Positions 62,933 through 64,000 of a stretch of DNA of 64,000 nucleotides are shown piece after piece. The stretch lies in assembly GCF_000473045.1 (NCBI RefSeq), contig NZ_AXAY01000011.1:186001-250000 (forward strand), in the 5' to 3' direction. A program made the position numbers and the translations under genes. The stretch is from Bradyrhizobium sp. WSM3983. GTDB taxonomy: Bacteria > Pseudomonadota > Alphaproteobacteria > Rhizobiales > Xanthobacteraceae. The notes beneath the pieces are model-generated. The model had not been told where the DNA came from. It saw only the letters and a program-made list of their open reading frames with translations, and searched no databases. How positions within the stretch are numbered: the stretch's first letter is position 1; every line of letters begins with the position of its first letter.

Positions 62933-64000
62933 CTACCTCAGCTTCCCCCGCGCCGCGACCGGCAACGTGCCGATGATTTCCTGGCCGCGGACCATCACGA
63001 CCTCGTCCATCATGTTGACGACGACGCAGACGTGGTTGGGCACGATGCGGACGACGTCGCCGACGTTCGGTCGCGTGTTGCTGCGGGAGAGGTCGAGGAA
63101 GCCGTGCTCCTCGGCGAAGCGCGCGATCTTGGCTTCGGGGTGCTCCAGGATCAGGCCGTGGCCGTCGAGCCCGCCGGTGTCCGTCGTCAGCGTCTTCGAG
63201 CCGGCGTCCAGAATGCCGCGCTCGGGCGCCGCGCGGCTCACCACTGTCGAATAGATGTGCAGCGCGCAGTCGTCCCAGGTGGCGGAGCCGGCCGCGACCT
63301 GCATGCGGTCGTTGTAGATGTAGGTACCGAAACGGTGCTCGGTGCCGCCTTTCAGCTTGCCGAGATTGACGAGGTTCGGCGTGCCGCCGGTCGAGACGAT
63401 CTCAGGTTCGAGTCCAACGGCGCGCACGCCGGCGAGCGCTTCATCAAAAAAGCGCTGCGCCTCAGGCCATCCCGTCTCCGTCGGATACATGAGAAAGCCA
63501 GCAAACTTCAGTCCAGGCCAAGCCGACAACTCGCGTGCTAGCTCGATCGCTTCCGCTGGAGTTTCGACGCCGGCACGCTTTCGGCCTGTGTCGCATTCGA
63601 CAACCACGCGGAGCTCTCGACCCGAGAGTTGGGGCACTTTGATCAGTCCGTCGATCACGGTCAGATTATCGACAGTGACAGTCACATTTGCCTTGGCCTG
63701 GAGCGCGCCAAGGCGCGCCATCTTCTCTTCGCCGAGCAGATTATAGCTGATCAGGATGTCGTCGATGCCAGCATTGGCCATGATCTCGGCCTCGCCGAGT
63801 TTCTGGCAGGTGATGCCTTTGGCACCGGCCGCGACCTGCATCTTCGCAATGGTCGGGTTCTTGTGAGTCTTAATGTGCGGCCGGTTGGCGACGCCTGCGT
63901 CATCGCAGGCCTTCTGGATCCGTGCGATGTTGCGCTCGACCTTGTCCATGTCGATGACGGCGCAGGGCGTGCCGTATTCGCGGGCGATTTTGGCGGCGAG
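62933..64000 (-). CDS. DSD1/D-threonine aldolase-like PLP enzyme (5' end beyond window)
   Basis: The visible part encodes about 355 residues of a fold-type III (alanine-racemase-like) PLP enzyme. HIKTHKN carries the PLP Lys, VVECDTGRKRAGVETP and YPTETGW are substrate elements, and the C-terminal metal-site region includes VRIVPNHVCVVVNMMDE. An ATG at 63949 exists, but family similarity continues upstream (KIAREYGTPCAVIDMDKVE) to the window edge, so the gene is cut by the end of the sequence. It acts on D-threonine, D-serine or 3-hydroxy-D-aspartate; which one is undecided. Confidence 0.88.
   Translation of the reverse strand, partial: LAAKIAREYGTPCAVIDMDKVERNIARIQKACDDAGVANRPHIKTHKNPTIAKMQVAAGAKGITCQKLGEAEIMANAGIDDILISYNLLGEEKMARLGALQAKANVTVTVDNLTVIDGLIKVPQLSGRELRVVVECDTGRKRAGVETPAEAIELARELSAWPGLKFAGFLMYPTETGWPEAQRFFDEALAGVRAVGLEPEIVSTGGTPNLVNLGKLKGGTEHRFGTYIYNDRMQVAAGSATWDDCALHIYSTVVSRAAPERGILDAGSKTLTTDTGGLDGHGLILEHPEAKIARFAEEHGFLDLSRSNTRPNVGDVVRIVPNHVCVVVNMMDEVVMVRGQEIIGTLPVAARGKLR

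Overview
The window looks like a chromosomal segment of a Bradyrhizobium-type soil alphaproteobacterium. I infer this from the high GC content, the protein relatives I recognise, the catabolic gene mix and several families of short dispersed palindromes that I associate with Bradyrhizobium. I see no rRNA or tRNA gene, no CRISPR array and no intact insertion sequence. Assignments rest on motifs, length and context only; no database search was run.

Layout. (1) 0.05-8.7 kb: an iron/siderophore uptake island. It has two tandem paralogous TonB-dependent receptors, a PKHD-type Fe(II) hydroxylase, and exbB-exbD-tonB, all on one strand. TTTAGAA-type elements resembling Irr/ICE sites lie upstream of both receptors, as three exact-period tandem copies before the second. 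Palindromes built on CAATGTGTCGC are also shared by both upstream regions. (2) 8.7-13.4 kb: assorted genes on both strands (membrane-anchored hypothetical, site-2-type protease, LysR regulator with divergent DMT exporter, GFA-family protein, Tat-exported serine hydrolase). (3) 13.4-25.4 kb: a sugar-acid catabolic locus. It contains two SDR dehydrogenases, an IlvD/Edd dehydratase, a LacI regulator, a complete four-gene carbohydrate ABC importer, a DenD-like dehydrogenase, KDG kinase and KDPG aldolase. Two matching LacI-type operators flank the regulator. Together these would import a sugar or sugar acid, oxidise and dehydrate it to a 2-keto-3-deoxy acid, phosphorylate that and cleave it to pyruvate plus a triose phosphate.

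(4) 25.4-36 kb: thiolase, a coiled-coil small protein, an AraC/SDR divergent pair, a 33-residue membrane protein, a CMD-family protein, a MazG-like pyrophosphohydrolase, a three-domain glutaminase (glutaminase-STAS-cyclic-nucleotide-binding), and a biotin-carrier / IclR / carboxyltransferase locus with a clear IclR operator. A decayed duplicate of the carboxyltransferase C-terminus lies about 0.8 kb further on. (5) 36-43 kb: a large secreted phosphatase-superfamily protein, an FAD-linked 2-hydroxyacid dehydrogenase, a small exported protein and a DUF3303 protein. A 1.35-kb gene-poor stretch follows, holding a SnoaL/DUF4440 gene remnant and a mosaic of hairpin-forming repeats. (6) 43-49 kb: patatin-like phospholipase divergent from acetoacetate decarboxylase, a CorA/ZntB-type transporter, a porin and an MFS transporter whose stop codon overlaps the porin's.

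(7) 49.1-62.8 kb: fatty-acid and valine degradation. Acetyl-CoA acetyltransferase, enoyl-CoA hydratase, PaaI thioesterase and a TetR regulator are followed by a LysR regulator divergent from a tight operon: mmsA, acyl-CoA dehydrogenase, 3-hydroxyisobutyryl-CoA hydrolase-like, mmsB, acyl-CoA synthetase, MaoC hydratase, SDR and an HI0933-type flavoprotein. The flavoprotein appears to use a CTG start overlapping the preceding stop. The window ends inside a D-threonine-aldolase/DSD1-like PLP enzyme gene on the minus strand.
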